From Streptomyces wuyuanensis (GTDB taxonomy: Bacteria > Actinomycetota > Actinomycetes > Streptomycetales > Streptomycetaceae), in the NCBI RefSeq assembly GCF_900103455.1, contig NZ_FNHI01000008.1, positions 186,001-250,000 on the forward strand: DNA of 64,000 bases, in the 5' to 3' direction. Each line of letters begins with the position of its first letter. Position 1 is the first letter of the stretch. The notes below the pieces were generated by a model. The model was not told the DNA's origin and did no database searches. It saw only the letters and a program-made list of their open reading frames with translations. This document shows, one piece after another, positions 26,140 to 34,857 of this stretch. The translations under genes were made by a program, and so were the position numbers.

Positions 26140-26748
26140 TCAGCTGCCCGTGCCCGTGCGGCCCCAGTCGGGACCGGCTTTCGCCCACTCGCGGTCGAGT
26201 TCCTCGTACCGCCGCTGCATCAGGCGCCGTACGACCGTCCGCCGGGCGGCCTCCACGAGTCCCGCCGCCGCGCTCGCCGCGCCGGCGCCCGCGAGCACGG
26301 CGTGGGCGCGTGCGGTGTCCGGGTCCATCGGGCGGGCCACCGGGTCGCCCGACCCGTCCGTCCAGATCCGGAACGTGTCGCCGGGACCGGCCGTGGGGAC
26401 CGCGGTGGTCACCGTGCCGCTGCGCCGGGTGCCGTCCGGTGCCGTCCACTCGGCCACGACCGGCCTGCGTATCCGTTGGTCCACCGCCGAGTCGGGATCG
26501 GACGCCGTGCGCCCGGGCGATGGCGCGGCGCGCAGCACGCGGGCCACCGCGGGACGGCGCTCCGCGGACTGCTCCCGCACCGACTCCGCCATCGCCTCGT
26601 CGGCGAGCCCGCCGAGCCCCCATCCGGCCGCGGGCACCGCGAGGACGAGCAACAGGGCGGCGGCACACGCCACCCATGCCTCCACGAGATCGGTCGTGCG
26701 GCGCAGCGGATTGTGCCGCCAGCGCCAGAGTCCCGAGACCGCTCGCAC
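26140..26748 (-). CDS. Rv1733c-like membrane protein
   Basis: A 202-residue protein with two membrane helices, about residues 27-50 and 168-188, enclosing an extracytoplasmic region of about 110 residues. The N-terminal WRWRHNPLRRTTDLVEAW and the central WTAPDGTRRSGTV are the recurring features of the actinobacterial Rv1733c-like family; function is not established. It is transcribed in the same direction as the beta-helix/AAA gene, 90 bp upstream of it, so the two could form an operon. Confidence 0.78.
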   Translation of the reverse strand: MRAVSGLWRWRHNPLRRTTDLVEAWVACAAALLLVLAVPAAGWGLGGLADEAMAESVREQSAERRPAVARVLRAAPSPGRTASDPDSAVDQRIRRPVVAEWTAPDGTRRSGTVTTAVPTAGPGDTFRIWTDGSGDPVARPMDPDTARAHAVLAGAGAASAAAGLVEAARRTVVRRLMQRRYEELDREWAKAGPDWGRTGTGS

Positions 26749-26911
26749 CGTTCCGCACCCCCTTCCGCGTCAGTCGTAACCTCCCGGGGCACGGCTCGCC
26801 CGCGACTCGGGCGAAGAGAGAGCAATCACACGTCGTCGCTCTCCCAACGAGCGTGCCTCTGCGGCGGGTTCCCCCGGAAAGGGGGATTGATGCGGATTCG
26901 GCCGGGGCGGG

Positions 26912-27736
26912 TCAGGCGAGGACGCGCACCTGGTCGCCGACTCGGACGGTGCCGGTGTGCTCGGGCACCAGGTTCTGGCCGAAGACCAGCCGGTCCCCGA
27001 AGCGGCGGTGCCGGGCGAGGGTGCGCAGGGGCTCCTTGCCGCGCTCGGCAGTGGTCTGGTCGGTGGTCGTGACGACACAGCGGCCGCAGGGTTTGGCGAC
27101 GCGGAAGGACACCTCGCCGACCGCGATGCGCTTCCAGCCGTCCTCGGCCCACGGGGCCGTGCCGTCCACGACGAGATTGGGGCGGAAGCGGTTCATGGGC
27201 AGCGGGCCCTCGTCGGCGTGGTCGCCCTGGGCGATCAGCGAGTTGAGCGCGTCGAGCGAGGAGACGGAGGCGAGGAGCAGCGGGAAGCCGTCGGCGAACG
27301 AAACCGTCTCGCCCGGCAGCGCGTAGTCCGCGTCGATGGGGCGGCGGTAGGCGGGGTCGTCGAGGTGCACCAGCCGGACCGGCAGGCCGAGGTACGCGCT
27401 GAACCACCCGTCGGGGGCGGCACCCGCGGGCACCGCCTCCACCTTCTCCCCGAAGAGCTCCACGGCGGCGGTGGCGGACGGCTCGGGCACCGCCACGGTC
27501 AGCGGTGCTGCGCCGGGTGCGGTCAGCCGGACGGCGCCGTCCGCGAGCGGCGCCGCGGCGGCCAATGCCAGGCGCGGCTGCTGGCGTTGGGTGACGGCCC
27601 GGCCCGCCGCGTCGACCAGCATCCACCGGCGGTCGCCCGCCAGCCCCCAGGGTTCCACGGCGGCCTCGGCCGGCGCGTGGCCGGCGACGGACTTGACCGG
27701 GTGGATGTGGAGGGAGCGGAGCACGGGAGTCGCCAT
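26912..27736 (-). CDS. MOSC-domain protein
   Basis: A 274-residue protein with an N-terminal MOSC beta-barrel (LRSLHIHPVKSVAG, then WGLAGDRRWMLVDAAGR) and the C-terminal MOSC domain ending in GDRLVFGQNLVPE. The conserved cysteine lies in KPCGRCVVTTTDQTT. MOSC proteins handle molybdenum cofactor sulfur transfer or, in the YcbX/mARC branch, reduce N-hydroxylated compounds. The domain order fits YcbX/mARC. I chose the ATG at 27736; an upstream ATG at 27763 adds only nine unconserved residues. Confidence 0.88.
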   Translation of the reverse strand: MATPVLRSLHIHPVKSVAGHAPAEAAVEPWGLAGDRRWMLVDAAGRAVTQRQQPRLALAAAAPLADGAVRLTAPGAAPLTVAVPEPSATAAVELFGEKVEAVPAGAAPDGWFSAYLGLPVRLVHLDDPAYRRPIDADYALPGETVSFADGFPLLLASVSSLDALNSLIAQGDHADEGPLPMNRFRPNLVVDGTAPWAEDGWKRIAVGEVSFRVAKPCGRCVVTTTDQTTAERGKEPLRTLARHRRFGDRLVFGQNLVPEHTGTVRVGDQVRVLA

Positions 27737-27793
27737 ACGGCCATCCTGCCAGGTGCTCCGCACCTTCCGCCGGTCACACCGGTCGGGCCGGCC

Positions 27794-28246
27794 TCAGTAG
27801 CCACCGCCCTGGTACGGCCGGTTGTACGGGTCGTCGTACGGGGCCGGTGCGGACATGGGCCGCGGTGCCGCGGCCGGACGCATCGCCTCGTACCCGCCCG
27901 CCATCGGGCGGGCCATGGGCTGCGGCTGGCCGCCCGGGTAGCCGCGCGGGCCGGCGGGCTGCTGGGGGATGTACGGGGCCGCCGCCTGCTGCAGCGGGAC
28001 CGGTTGCGGCACGGGCTGGGGGTAGCCGTATGCCGGACCGGGCTGGGAGGGGCCCGCCGGGAGGGCGGGGAGGGCCGCGGGCAACGCCGGCAGGTAGCTG
28101 TTGCCGGTGTCGTACGCGGAAGGCACTCGGATCGGCGCGATCTGAGGCGTGCCCCGCTCAGCGACCAGGGAGTCGTAGATCGGGGTGTCGGGGAAAGACG
28201 GCGCGGAGTAGTAACCGCCACCGTAGGTGGAGCGGGGGGAGGTCAT
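27794..28246 (-). CDS. Pro/Gly/Tyr-rich protein (resembles DUF6643)
   Basis: A 150-residue low-complexity protein: a conserved N-terminus (MTSPRSTYGGGYYS, then SFPDTPIYDSLVAERGTPQI) followed by a long Pro/Ala/Gln/Tyr-rich tail. I recall this as a Streptomyces-specific family, annotated DUF6643, without known function. No membrane segment or motif is present. It is divergent from the TerD-domain gene at 28486. The 239-bp spacer shows no clear operator, though it is AT-richer near 28250-28320 and should hold both promoters. Confidence 0.72.
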   Translation of the reverse strand: MTSPRSTYGGGYYSAPSFPDTPIYDSLVAERGTPQIAPIRVPSAYDTGNSYLPALPAALPALPAGPSQPGPAYGYPQPVPQPVPLQQAAAPYIPQQPAGPRGYPGGQPQPMARPMAGGYEAMRPAAAPRPMSAPAPYDDPYNRPYQGGGY

Positions 28247-28485
28247 GGCACATAAGTTAAGCCCACGATGTGCTGGTTGGGGAGCCCGATAAGAGGGTTG
28301 TTTGACGTGTTACTTGTGACCGGGATTCCCCAATCCGAGCGAACCCGGGAAAAACGGTCGTCCCACAGCGTCTAGATCGTGTAAAGGGCAAGCTGGGAAG
28401 GGGTTACCCACGGGTCGCGGGGGGTGCCCGGGCGGCACCGCGGCTACTTTGTCCGCACACACTTCTCCGGGCACGAGGAACCGCG

Positions 28486-29820
28486 ATGGGGGCGAGGATG
28501 TCCATGCTCAAAGGAGCCAATGTTCCGGTAGCCGCACTGAGCGTCCAGATCGAGTTGGGCTGGAGTTCGGGAACCGGGGTCCCGGACGTGGACGCGTCGG
28601 CACTTCTGCTCGACTCGGGATCGGGAAAGGTCCGCTCCGACGCGGACTTCGTCTTCTACAACCAGCCGGCGCACGCCTCGGGCGCGGTGCGCCACGAGGG
28701 CAAGCACGCCGCGGGCGGCGCCACGACCGACCGGCTCGCGGTCGACCTGGGGCGCGTCGAGCCCGCCGTCGAGCGGATCGTGCTCGCCGCCTCCGCCGAC
28801 GGAGGCAGCTTCGGTCAGGTGCCGGGACTGTACGTACGGGTCCTGGACGCCGCGGCCGGCACCGAGATCGCGCGCTACGAGAGCCAGGACGCGACGGTCG
28901 AGACGGCCTTCATCCTCGGCGAGCTCTACCGGCGCCAGGGCGCCTGGAAGTTCCGGGCGGTGGGGCAGGGGTACGACAGCGGACTGGAGGGACTCGCCAC
29001 CGACTTCGGCATCTCGGTCGACGAACCCCAGCAGGCGGCGCCCCCGGCTCCGCCCGCGGCACCCCGGCCCACGGCCCCGGCGGCACCCCCCACGCCGATG
29101 GCGACGGCGCACACCCCGGCGCCCACGGCACCCGTCGCCGCGCCGGCGCCCGTGCCGCCGCCCGCGCCCCCCACCGCGCCCGTACGCCTGACCAAGGTCA
29201 CGCTGACCAAGGAGTCGCCGACCGTCTCGCTCAGCAAGCAGGGCGGCACGTCCGGCGCCCTGAGGGTCAACCTCAACTGGGAGGTGCGCAAGCAGTTCAA
29301 GGGCTGGGGCGCCAAGCTCGGCCGGGCCGTGGCCATGCACTCGGATCTCGACCTCGACCTGTGCGCGCTCTTCGAACTCACCGACGGCCGCAAGGGAGTC
29401 GTCCAGGCGCTCGGCAACGCCTTCGGCGCCCTGAACCAGCCCCCCTACATCCACCTCGACGGCGACGACCGCACCGGCGCGGTGACCACAGGCGAGAACC
29501 TCACCGTCAATCTCGACCACCGGGACAAGCTCCGCCGCGTGGTCATCTTCGTCACCATCTACGAGGGCGCCCGCAGCTTCGCCGATCTGCACGCCACCGT
29601 GACCCTCCAGCCGCAGCACGGCGCACCCGTCGAGTTCTCCCTGGACGAGTGCACCGTCCCGTCGACCGTCTGCGCCCTCGCCCTGATCACCAACCAGGGC
29701 GGTGACCTCGTCGTCCAGCGCGAGGCCCGCTATCTGGTGCCGGAACGCGGAGTGAGCCCCCAGCGCACCATCGATTACGCCTACGGCTGGGGTATGAACT
29801 GGACACCCGGCAGGAAGTGA
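28486..29820 (+). CDS. Double TerD-domain protein
   Basis: A 444-residue protein with two TerD-type (stress/tellurium-resistance) domains. The first, about residues 1-175, contains [15 protein letters not shown] and ALRR-like helical ends. The second, about 225-440, contains [20 protein letters not shown], the paired-aspartate calcium-binding stretch of the family. They are joined by an almost pure Pro/Ala/Thr linker of about 45 residues (178-224). TerD proteins bind calcium and associate with envelope stress and phage or tellurite resistance. The ATG at 28486 has GAGGA six bases upstream; internal ATGs at 28498 and 28504 are alternatives. No other ter genes are nearby. Confidence 0.87.
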   Translation: MGARMSMLKGANVPVAALSVQIELGWSSGTGVPDVDASALLLDSGSGKVRSDADFVFYNQPAHASGAVRHEGKHAAGGATTDRLAVDLGRVEPAVERIVLAASADGGSFGQVPGLYVRVLDAAAGTEIARYESQDATVETAFILGELYRRQGAWKFRAVGQGYDSGLEGLATDFGISVDEPQQAAPPAPPAAPRPTAPAAPPTPMATAHTPAPTAPVAAPAPVPPPAPPTAPVRLTKVTLTKESPTVSLSKQGGTSGALRVNLNWEVRKQFKGWGAKLGRAVAMHSDLDLDLCALFELTDGRKGVVQALGNAFGALNQPPYIHLDGDDRTGAVTTGENLTVNLDHRDKLRRVVIFVTIYEGARSFADLHATVTLQPQHGAPVEFSLDECTVPSTVCALALITNQGGDLVVQREARYLVPERGVSPQRTIDYAYGWGMNWTPGRK

Positions 29821-29833
29821 CCTACGCCGGACG

Positions 29834-31015
29834 TCAGCGGTCGGGTGCGGCCTCGGGACGGGAGTACGTACGCCCCTTCCAGGCCGCGCCCCGCCCCCGG
29901 TAGTGCTGCACGGCCGAGTCGACCGTCATCAGCAGGTAGAGGAGCGCCGTGAACGGCAGGGTGGGGGCGAGCCACAGCGTCTGCCGGTAGTAGCGGAGCA
30001 CCGGGACGTACGTCGCCGTCATCACCGCCCACGCCACGAGCCCCGCCCAGCCGGCCACGGCGGCCCCCGGAACCCCCGGTACCGTCGCGGCGTACACCGC
30101 GACGGGCGGCGCCAGGTAGACGACCGCGAGTCCGGCGACCGTCCCTGCGAGCAGCAGCGGACTGTGCCGCAGCTGGGCGTAGGCGCTCCGGGACACCATC
30201 CGCCACAGGTCCGCGAGCCGGGGATAGGGGCGGATGCTGTCCACCCGCTCGGCCAGCCCCAGCCAGACCCGTCCGCCTGCCCGGCGCACCGCCCGTGCCA
30301 CGGCGACGTCGTCGATCACCGCCTGCCGCACCGACTCGGGGATTCGGGCCCGCTCGGCCGTCTCCGTGCGCAGCAGGACGCATCCGCCCGCCGCCGCCGT
30401 GGCCCGCGCCGGCTCCCGGTTGATCCAGCGGAACGGATAGAGCTGGGCGAAGAAGTAGACGAAGGCGGGCACGACCAGGCGCTCCCAGCCGGTCGACACC
30501 CGCAGCCGCGCCATCTGCGACACCAGGTCAAGATCGTTCGACCGCGCTGCCGCGACCAGCTCGCCCAGGCTGTCCGGCTCGTGCGCGATGTCCGCGTCGG
30601 TGAGGAGCAGATAGTCGGGCCGGAGGGTGCGGGCCATGGCGATGCCGTGCCGCAGCGCCCACAGCTTGCCCGTCCACCCCGGATCCGGATCGCCCGGCGA
30701 GGTCACGGTCAGCGGCAGCCCGTCGCACTGCTCGCCCAACTTGCGGGCCAGTTCGCCCGTGCCGTCCGTACTGCCGTCGTCGACCAGCACCACCGCGGCC
30801 CTGCCCGGGTAGGTCTGCCGCAGCAGCGACGGCAGACTCTCGGGCAGCACGGCGGCCTCGTCCCTGGCCGGCACGACGATCACCACCGACGGCCAGTCCG
30901 CCGGCGCCGTCCGCCGCGGCAGCCGCTGGTCCGTCCGCCAGAAGAAGCCCTGCCCGAGCAGCAGCCACAGCCACGCGGCCAGGGAAGTCAGGGCGATCCA
31001 CGCAAGGGGGCTCAT
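29834..31015 (-). CDS. Family 2 glycosyltransferase, HpnB-like
   Basis: A 393-residue membrane-linked GT-A glycosyltransferase. One N-terminal membrane helix (about 4-21) precedes the catalytic domain: VVIVVPARDEAAVLPESLPS, the DDGSTDGT nucleotide site, DADIAH as the DxD equivalent, and DDVAVARAVRRAGG as the base region. Two or three membrane helices follow toward the C-terminus. The length and order match the hopanoid-associated HpnB type, but no hopene genes are adjacent, so the acceptor is unknown. I chose the ATG at 31015. It is divergent from the racemase. Confidence 0.82.
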   Translation of the reverse strand: MSPLAWIALTSLAAWLWLLLGQGFFWRTDQRLPRRTAPADWPSVVIVVPARDEAAVLPESLPSLLRQTYPGRAAVVLVDDGSTDGTGELARKLGEQCDGLPLTVTSPGDPDPGWTGKLWALRHGIAMARTLRPDYLLLTDADIAHEPDSLGELVAAARSNDLDLVSQMARLRVSTGWERLVVPAFVYFFAQLYPFRWINREPARATAAAGGCVLLRTETAERARIPESVRQAVIDDVAVARAVRRAGGRVWLGLAERVDSIRPYPRLADLWRMVSRSAYAQLRHSPLLLAGTVAGLAVVYLAPPVAVYAATVPGVPGAAVAGWAGLVAWAVMTATYVPVLRYYRQTLWLAPTLPFTALLYLLMTVDSAVQHYRGRGAAWKGRTYSRPEAAPDR

Positions 31016-31061
31016 TCGCCGCAGTGTGCACCACATCGAGGGGACCGCAAGGGCGGTCGGC

Positions 31062-31067
31062 TAGGGT
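31062..31067 (+). promoter_or_regulatory. -10 element for a leaderless racemase transcript
   Basis: TAGGGT ends 6 bases before the GTG at 31074. No ribosome-binding site precedes the start, so the mRNA probably begins at the start codon. Confidence 0.5.
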
Positions 31068-31073
31068 GACCGG

Positions 31074-31877
31074 GTGAAGATCGCGCTCATGGACTCCGGA
31101 ATCGGCCTCCTCGCGGCGGCCGCCGCGGTGCGCCGGTTGCGGCCCGATGCCGATCTCGTCCTCTCCTCCGACCCCGACGGCATGCCGTGGGGCCCGCGAA
31201 CTCCGGATGACGTCACCGAGCGCGCCCTCACCGTCGCCAGGGCGGCGGCCGCACACCGTCCCGACGCGCTGATCGTCGCCTGCAACACCGCCTCCGTCCA
31301 CGCCCTCCCCGCGCTGCGCGCCGCACTGGAGCCCGGCCTGCCCGTCGTCGGGACGGTACCCGCGATCAAGCCCGCGGCCGCCGGTGGCGGCCGCGTCGCC
31401 ATCTGGGCCACCCCGGCCACCACCGGCAGCCCCTACCAGCGCAGGCTGATAGCGGACTTCGCGGACGGAGCCCGGGTCACCGAGGTGCCGTGCCCCGGTC
31501 TCGCCGACGCGGTCCAGTGGGCGGACGAGGCCGCCGTGGCCCGCGCGGTGGCCGCCGCGGCCGCACTCACCCCTTCGGACGTATGCGCGGTGGTCCTCGG
31601 CTGCACCCACTACGAACTCGTCGCCGAGCACATCCGCGCCGCCGTGGCGCAGGGCCGTCCGGAAGGGCTTCCGCCGGTCGTCCTGCACGGCTCGGCCGGA
31701 GCCGTCGCCGCCCAGGCGCTGCGTCGCGTCGGTGCAGGTCCCGCGCCCGCGGCGGCACCGGACGGCGGTCTGACGGTGCTGCTCAGCGGCCGTGAGTCGG
31801 AGCTTCCCGCAGCGGCCCGTACGTACGCCGAGGGCAGGCTCCTCGAAGCGGTGAATCCGGTCACGCCCGCGCACTGA
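31074..31877 (+). CDS. Glutamate/aspartate racemase-family protein (MurI-like)
   Basis: A 267-residue cofactor-independent racemase. D7-S8 in MDSGIG and the two catalytic cysteines, C70 in IVACNTAS and C177 in LGCTHYE, are all present and in the MurI order. The usual DxxxxPYG segment is replaced by SDPDGMPWG, which departs from standard glutamate racemase. This may be an accessory amino-acid racemase rather than the cell-wall enzyme, whose gene would be expected elsewhere. It appears monocistronic with a leaderless promoter. Confidence 0.82.
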   Translation: MKIALMDSGIGLLAAAAAVRRLRPDADLVLSSDPDGMPWGPRTPDDVTERALTVARAAAAHRPDALIVACNTASVHALPALRAALEPGLPVVGTVPAIKPAAAGGGRVAIWATPATTGSPYQRRLIADFADGARVTEVPCPGLADAVQWADEAAVARAVAAAAALTPSDVCAVVLGCTHYELVAEHIRAAVAQGRPEGLPPVVLHGSAGAVAAQALRRVGAGPAPAAAPDGGLTVLLSGRESELPAAARTYAEGRLLEAVNPVTPAH

Positions 31878-32002
31878 GCGCCCCGGCGCCCGATGCCCGA
31901 TTCGCCCGCGACGACCTGGGCAGAAGCGGGACAGAGGAACCGTTTCCCCGGCTGCGGGCACATCGGTACGAGGCAGTGCTCCCGAACCGGAAGGTGAGTA
32001 CT

Positions 32003-32575
32003 GTGCGAGGCATGACGGACCACCCCCGTGACAAGGGGCAGGCCGGAGAGCCACCCCCCGCCCTCTGGACCGGTCGCGCGACCAACCGCCTCCAGTGGGT
32101 GCTCGCCGCTGCCGGAGCAGCTTGCATGGCCCTCGGAATCGAACTCGCCGTCGACGCGCCGTGGACGTCGGGCCTCGTCCCGCTGCTGATGTCGGTCATC
32201 GGCTGTGTCGCCGCCGGGTTGCTGATGCTCTTCGGGACCCTCGCCTTCGTCCATGTGGCGGTGAAGGTCGACCGGGACGCCATGGAAGTGCGCTGCGGCC
32301 ACATGGGAGTACCCCGGCGCAGAATTCCGCTCGAACAGGTCGTCGGCGCCGAATTCGTCCCCAAGGTCACGCCCTGCCACTGGGGCGGCTGGGGTTGCCG
32401 CTGGCGTCCGGAGCAGGGCACCGCCGTCATCGTCCGCCGGGGCGAGGGCATCGCGCTCACCCTCGGCGACGGCCGCACGTTCACCGTCACCGTGGACGAC
32501 GCCGAAACGGCGGTACGCGTGATCCGCGACCACCTCCGGCCGGGAGCCTCCACGGGAACGACGACCGCCGCCTGA
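32003..32575 (+). CDS. Two-helix membrane protein with a PH-like C-terminus
   Basis: A protein of about 190 residues with two adjacent membrane helices (about 33-53 and 59-83). A soluble domain follows, rich in beta-strand pattern with KVDRDAMEVRCGHMGVPRRR and ADDAE-like ends, reminiscent of bacterial PH-like domains. Function is unknown. I prefer the GTG at 32003, which has GGAAGG eight bases upstream; the ATG at 32012 is the alternative and differs by three residues. The 125-bp gap before it holds nothing clear. Confidence 0.7.
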   Translation: MRGMTDHPRDKGQAGEPPPALWTGRATNRLQWVLAAAGAACMALGIELAVDAPWTSGLVPLLMSVIGCVAAGLLMLFGTLAFVHVAVKVDRDAMEVRCGHMGVPRRRIPLEQVVGAEFVPKVTPCHWGGWGCRWRPEQGTAVIVRRGEGIALTLGDGRTFTVTVDDAETAVRVIRDHLRPGASTGTTTAA

Positions 32576-32692
32576 CCGACGGCGGGACCCCGCCTGCCCG
32601 TCGGGGCCGGAACGCCCCTTCGGCTCCCGCGGCGAGCCGGGGCCGGGACCGTCCCCGCTGGGCCGCGCCGACGTGGGCGGGCCGCACCGCCG

Positions 32693-32698
32693 TAGACT
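32693..32698 (+). promoter_or_regulatory. -10 element for a leaderless lnt transcript
   Basis: TAGACT ends 7 bases before the GTG at 32706; no Shine-Dalgarno sequence is present. Confidence 0.45.
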
Positions 32699-32705
32699 CC
32701 GGCAC

Positions 32706-34310
32706 GTGAGCGCCACCATCACCCCCGCCGGTACCCGGCAGCCCGTGCCGGCCTCCTCCGACCGGGCCGGCCGGCTGCTGCGGCGGTCCGCCAGGCCCGC
32801 CGCAGCCGCGCTGTCCGGAGCCATGCTGTTCCTGAGCTTCCCGCCGCGCCCCCTGTGGTGGCTGGCGCTCCCCGCCTTCGCGCTGCTCGGCTGGAGCCTG
32901 TACGGACGGCGGCCGCGGGCCGCGTTCGGGCTCGGCTACCTCGCCGGCCTCGGTTTCCTGCTGCCGCTCCTCGTCTGGACGGGAGAGGAGGTCGGCGCCG
33001 TCCCGTGGCTGGCACTGGCCGCCGTCGAGGCGCTGTTCGTCGCAGCGGCCGGCGTCGGCATCGCCGTCGTGACCCGGCTGCCGCTGTGGCCGGTGTGGGC
33101 AGCGGCCGTGTGGATCCTCGGCGAGGGCGTGCGCGCCCGGGTGCCGTTCGGCGGATTCCCCTGGGGCAAGATCGCCTTCGGGCAGGCGGACGGCGTCTTC
33201 CTGCCGCTCGCCGCGGTCGGCGGCACCCCGGTCCTGGGCTTCGCGGTCGCGCTCTGCGGCTTCGGGCTCTACGAGACGGCCCGCCGGGTCCATGACCACC
33301 GGAGGACCGGCGAGCTCCCGCGCGGGCCGCTGGCCGCCGCCGCGCTCGCCGTCCTCGTCCCCGTCACCGCCGCCCTCGCCGCGCTGCCCCTCCTCGACGA
33401 CTCCGCCGAGGACGGCACGGCGACCGTCGCGGCCGTCCAGGGCAACGTGCCGCGACTCGGCCTCGACTTCAACGCACAGCGCCGGGCCGTCCTCGACAAC
33501 CACGCGAAGCGCACCGAGCAGCTCGCCCGGGACGTCGCCGCGGGCAAGGTGCCCCAGCCGGACTTCGTGCTGTGGCCCGAGAACTCCTCGGACCTCGACC
33601 CCTACCGCAACGGCGACGCACGGCTCGTGATCGACCGGGCCGTCAGGGCCATCGGGGCGCCGACGGTGATCGGGGCCGTGCTCACCCCCGAGACCGGGCC
33701 GCTGCGCAACACCCTGATCGCCTGGGAGCCCGAGAAGGGGCCGGTGGCCACCTACGACAAGCGGCACGTCCAGCCGTTCGGCGAGTACATCCCCATGCGG
33801 CCGTTCGTCCGTCTCTTCAGCTCCGACGTGGACCGGGTCCGGCGCGACTTCGGCCCCGGCGGCAAGGTGGGCGTCTTCGATCTGTCCGGTACCAAGGTCG
33901 GCCTCGCCACCTGCTACGAGGCGGCCTTCGACTGGGCGGTGCGGGACACCGTCACGCACGGAGGCCGGCTCATCTCCGTACCCAGCAACAACGCCACCTT
34001 CGGCCGCAGCGAGATGACCTACCAGCAGCTGGCGATGTCCCGGGTACGGGCGGTCGAGCACAGCAGGGCCGTCGTCGTGCCCGTGACCAGCGGTGTCAGC
34101 GCGATCATCCGGCCCGACGGGACGATCGTGAAGCAGACCCGGATGTTCACCCCGGACGCCCTGGTCGCCGAGGTGCCGCTGCGCTCCTCCCTGACCCCCG
34201 CGACCCGCATGGGCACACTGCCCGAGGGCGCGCTGGCGGCACTCGCGCTCGGCGCCCTGGGATGGGCGGTCCGCACCCGTGCGAAGGAGCGTCGGGCCAC
34301 CGCCCGTTAG
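32706..34310 (+). CDS. lnt: Apolipoprotein N-acyltransferase
   Basis: A 534-residue membrane enzyme that N-acylates lipoprotein cysteines at the outer face of the membrane. About six membrane helices (residues 38-235) precede the nitrilase-fold domain. The catalytic triad is complete: E292 in LWPENSSD, K352 in YDKRHVQPFGEYIP and C403 in LATCYEAAFD, matching E267/K335/C387 of the E. coli enzyme. A final membrane helix lies near the C-terminus. The GTG at 32706 follows a -10 hexamer directly. It is followed within 10 bp by a Nudix gene with its own promoter. Streptomyces usually have two Lnt paralogues, so this may be one of two. Confidence 0.93.
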   Translation: MSATITPAGTRQPVPASSDRAGRLLRRSARPAAAALSGAMLFLSFPPRPLWWLALPAFALLGWSLYGRRPRAAFGLGYLAGLGFLLPLLVWTGEEVGAVPWLALAAVEALFVAAAGVGIAVVTRLPLWPVWAAAVWILGEGVRARVPFGGFPWGKIAFGQADGVFLPLAAVGGTPVLGFAVALCGFGLYETARRVHDHRRTGELPRGPLAAAALAVLVPVTAALAALPLLDDSAEDGTATVAAVQGNVPRLGLDFNAQRRAVLDNHAKRTEQLARDVAAGKVPQPDFVLWPENSSDLDPYRNGDARLVIDRAVRAIGAPTVIGAVLTPETGPLRNTLIAWEPEKGPVATYDKRHVQPFGEYIPMRPFVRLFSSDVDRVRRDFGPGGKVGVFDLSGTKVGLATCYEAAFDWAVRDTVTHGGRLISVPSNNATFGRSEMTYQQLAMSRVRAVEHSRAVVVPVTSGVSAIIRPDGTIVKQTRMFTPDALVAEVPLRSSLTPATRMGTLPEGALAALALGALGWAVRTRAKERRATAR

Positions 34311-34313
34311 GGT
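34308..34313 (+). promoter_or_regulatory. -10 element overlapping the lnt stop
   Basis: TAGGGT, whose first three bases are the lnt stop codon, ends 6 bases before the Nudix ATG at 34320. The Nudix gene can therefore be transcribed independently, without a leader. Confidence 0.5.
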
Positions 34314-34319
34314 CGGTTC

Positions 34320-34802
34320 ATGGGCATCCCCGATTTCATTCGCGAGATCCGGACCACCGCCGGTCACCAGCTCCTCTTCCTGCCGGGGGTCAGCGCCGTG
34401 GTCTTCGACGACGACGGGCGGGTGCTCCTGGGAAGACGCGCCGACACCGGCAGGTGGTCGATCATCGGCGGCATCCCCGAGCCGGGGGAGCAGCCGGCGG
34501 CGGCAGCGGTGCGGGAGGTGTACGAGGAGACCGCCGTGCACTGCGTCCCCGAGCGTGTCGTGCTCGTCCAGACGCTCGCGCGGCCGGTGACCTACCCCAA
34601 CGGCGACAAGTGCCAGTTCATGGACGTGTGCCTGCGCTGCCGGGCCGTCGGCGGAGAGGCGCGCGTCAACGACGAGGAGTCGCTGGAGGTGGGATGGTTC
34701 CCCGTCGACGCGCTGCCGGAGCTCCAGGAGTTCGCCCTCTTCCGGATCAAGCAGGCACTCACCGATGGCCAGACGTGGTTCGACTCCACGGTGGCCGGGT
34801 GA
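34320..34802 (+). CDS. Nudix hydrolase
   Basis: A 160-residue Nudix pyrophosphatase. The 23-residue Nudix box is complete: GGIPEPGEQ, then REVYEET with the metal-binding glutamates in the REVxEE arrangement (about residues 49-71). Length is normal for single-domain members, and the ending ALFRIKQALTDGQTWFD is shared by ADP-ribose/NTP-type hydrolases common in Streptomyces. The substrate is not predictable. It lies 10 bp after lnt with its own -10 element. Confidence 0.9.
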   Translation: MGIPDFIREIRTTAGHQLLFLPGVSAVVFDDDGRVLLGRRADTGRWSIIGGIPEPGEQPAAAAVREVYEETAVHCVPERVVLVQTLARPVTYPNGDKCQFMDVCLRCRAVGGEARVNDEESLEVGWFPVDALPELQEFALFRIKQALTDGQTWFDSTVAG

Positions 34803-34844
34803 ACTATGGGCGCTGACCACATCGGTCGCTGACTTCACTGTCCC

Positions 34845-34850
34845 TAGGGT
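34845..34850 (+). promoter_or_regulatory. -10 element for a leaderless SDR transcript
   Basis: TAGGGT ends 7 bases before the ATG at 34858. This geometry also argues against the longer frame that opens at 34765 inside the Nudix gene. Confidence 0.5.
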
Positions 34851-34857
34851 GCGGAAC

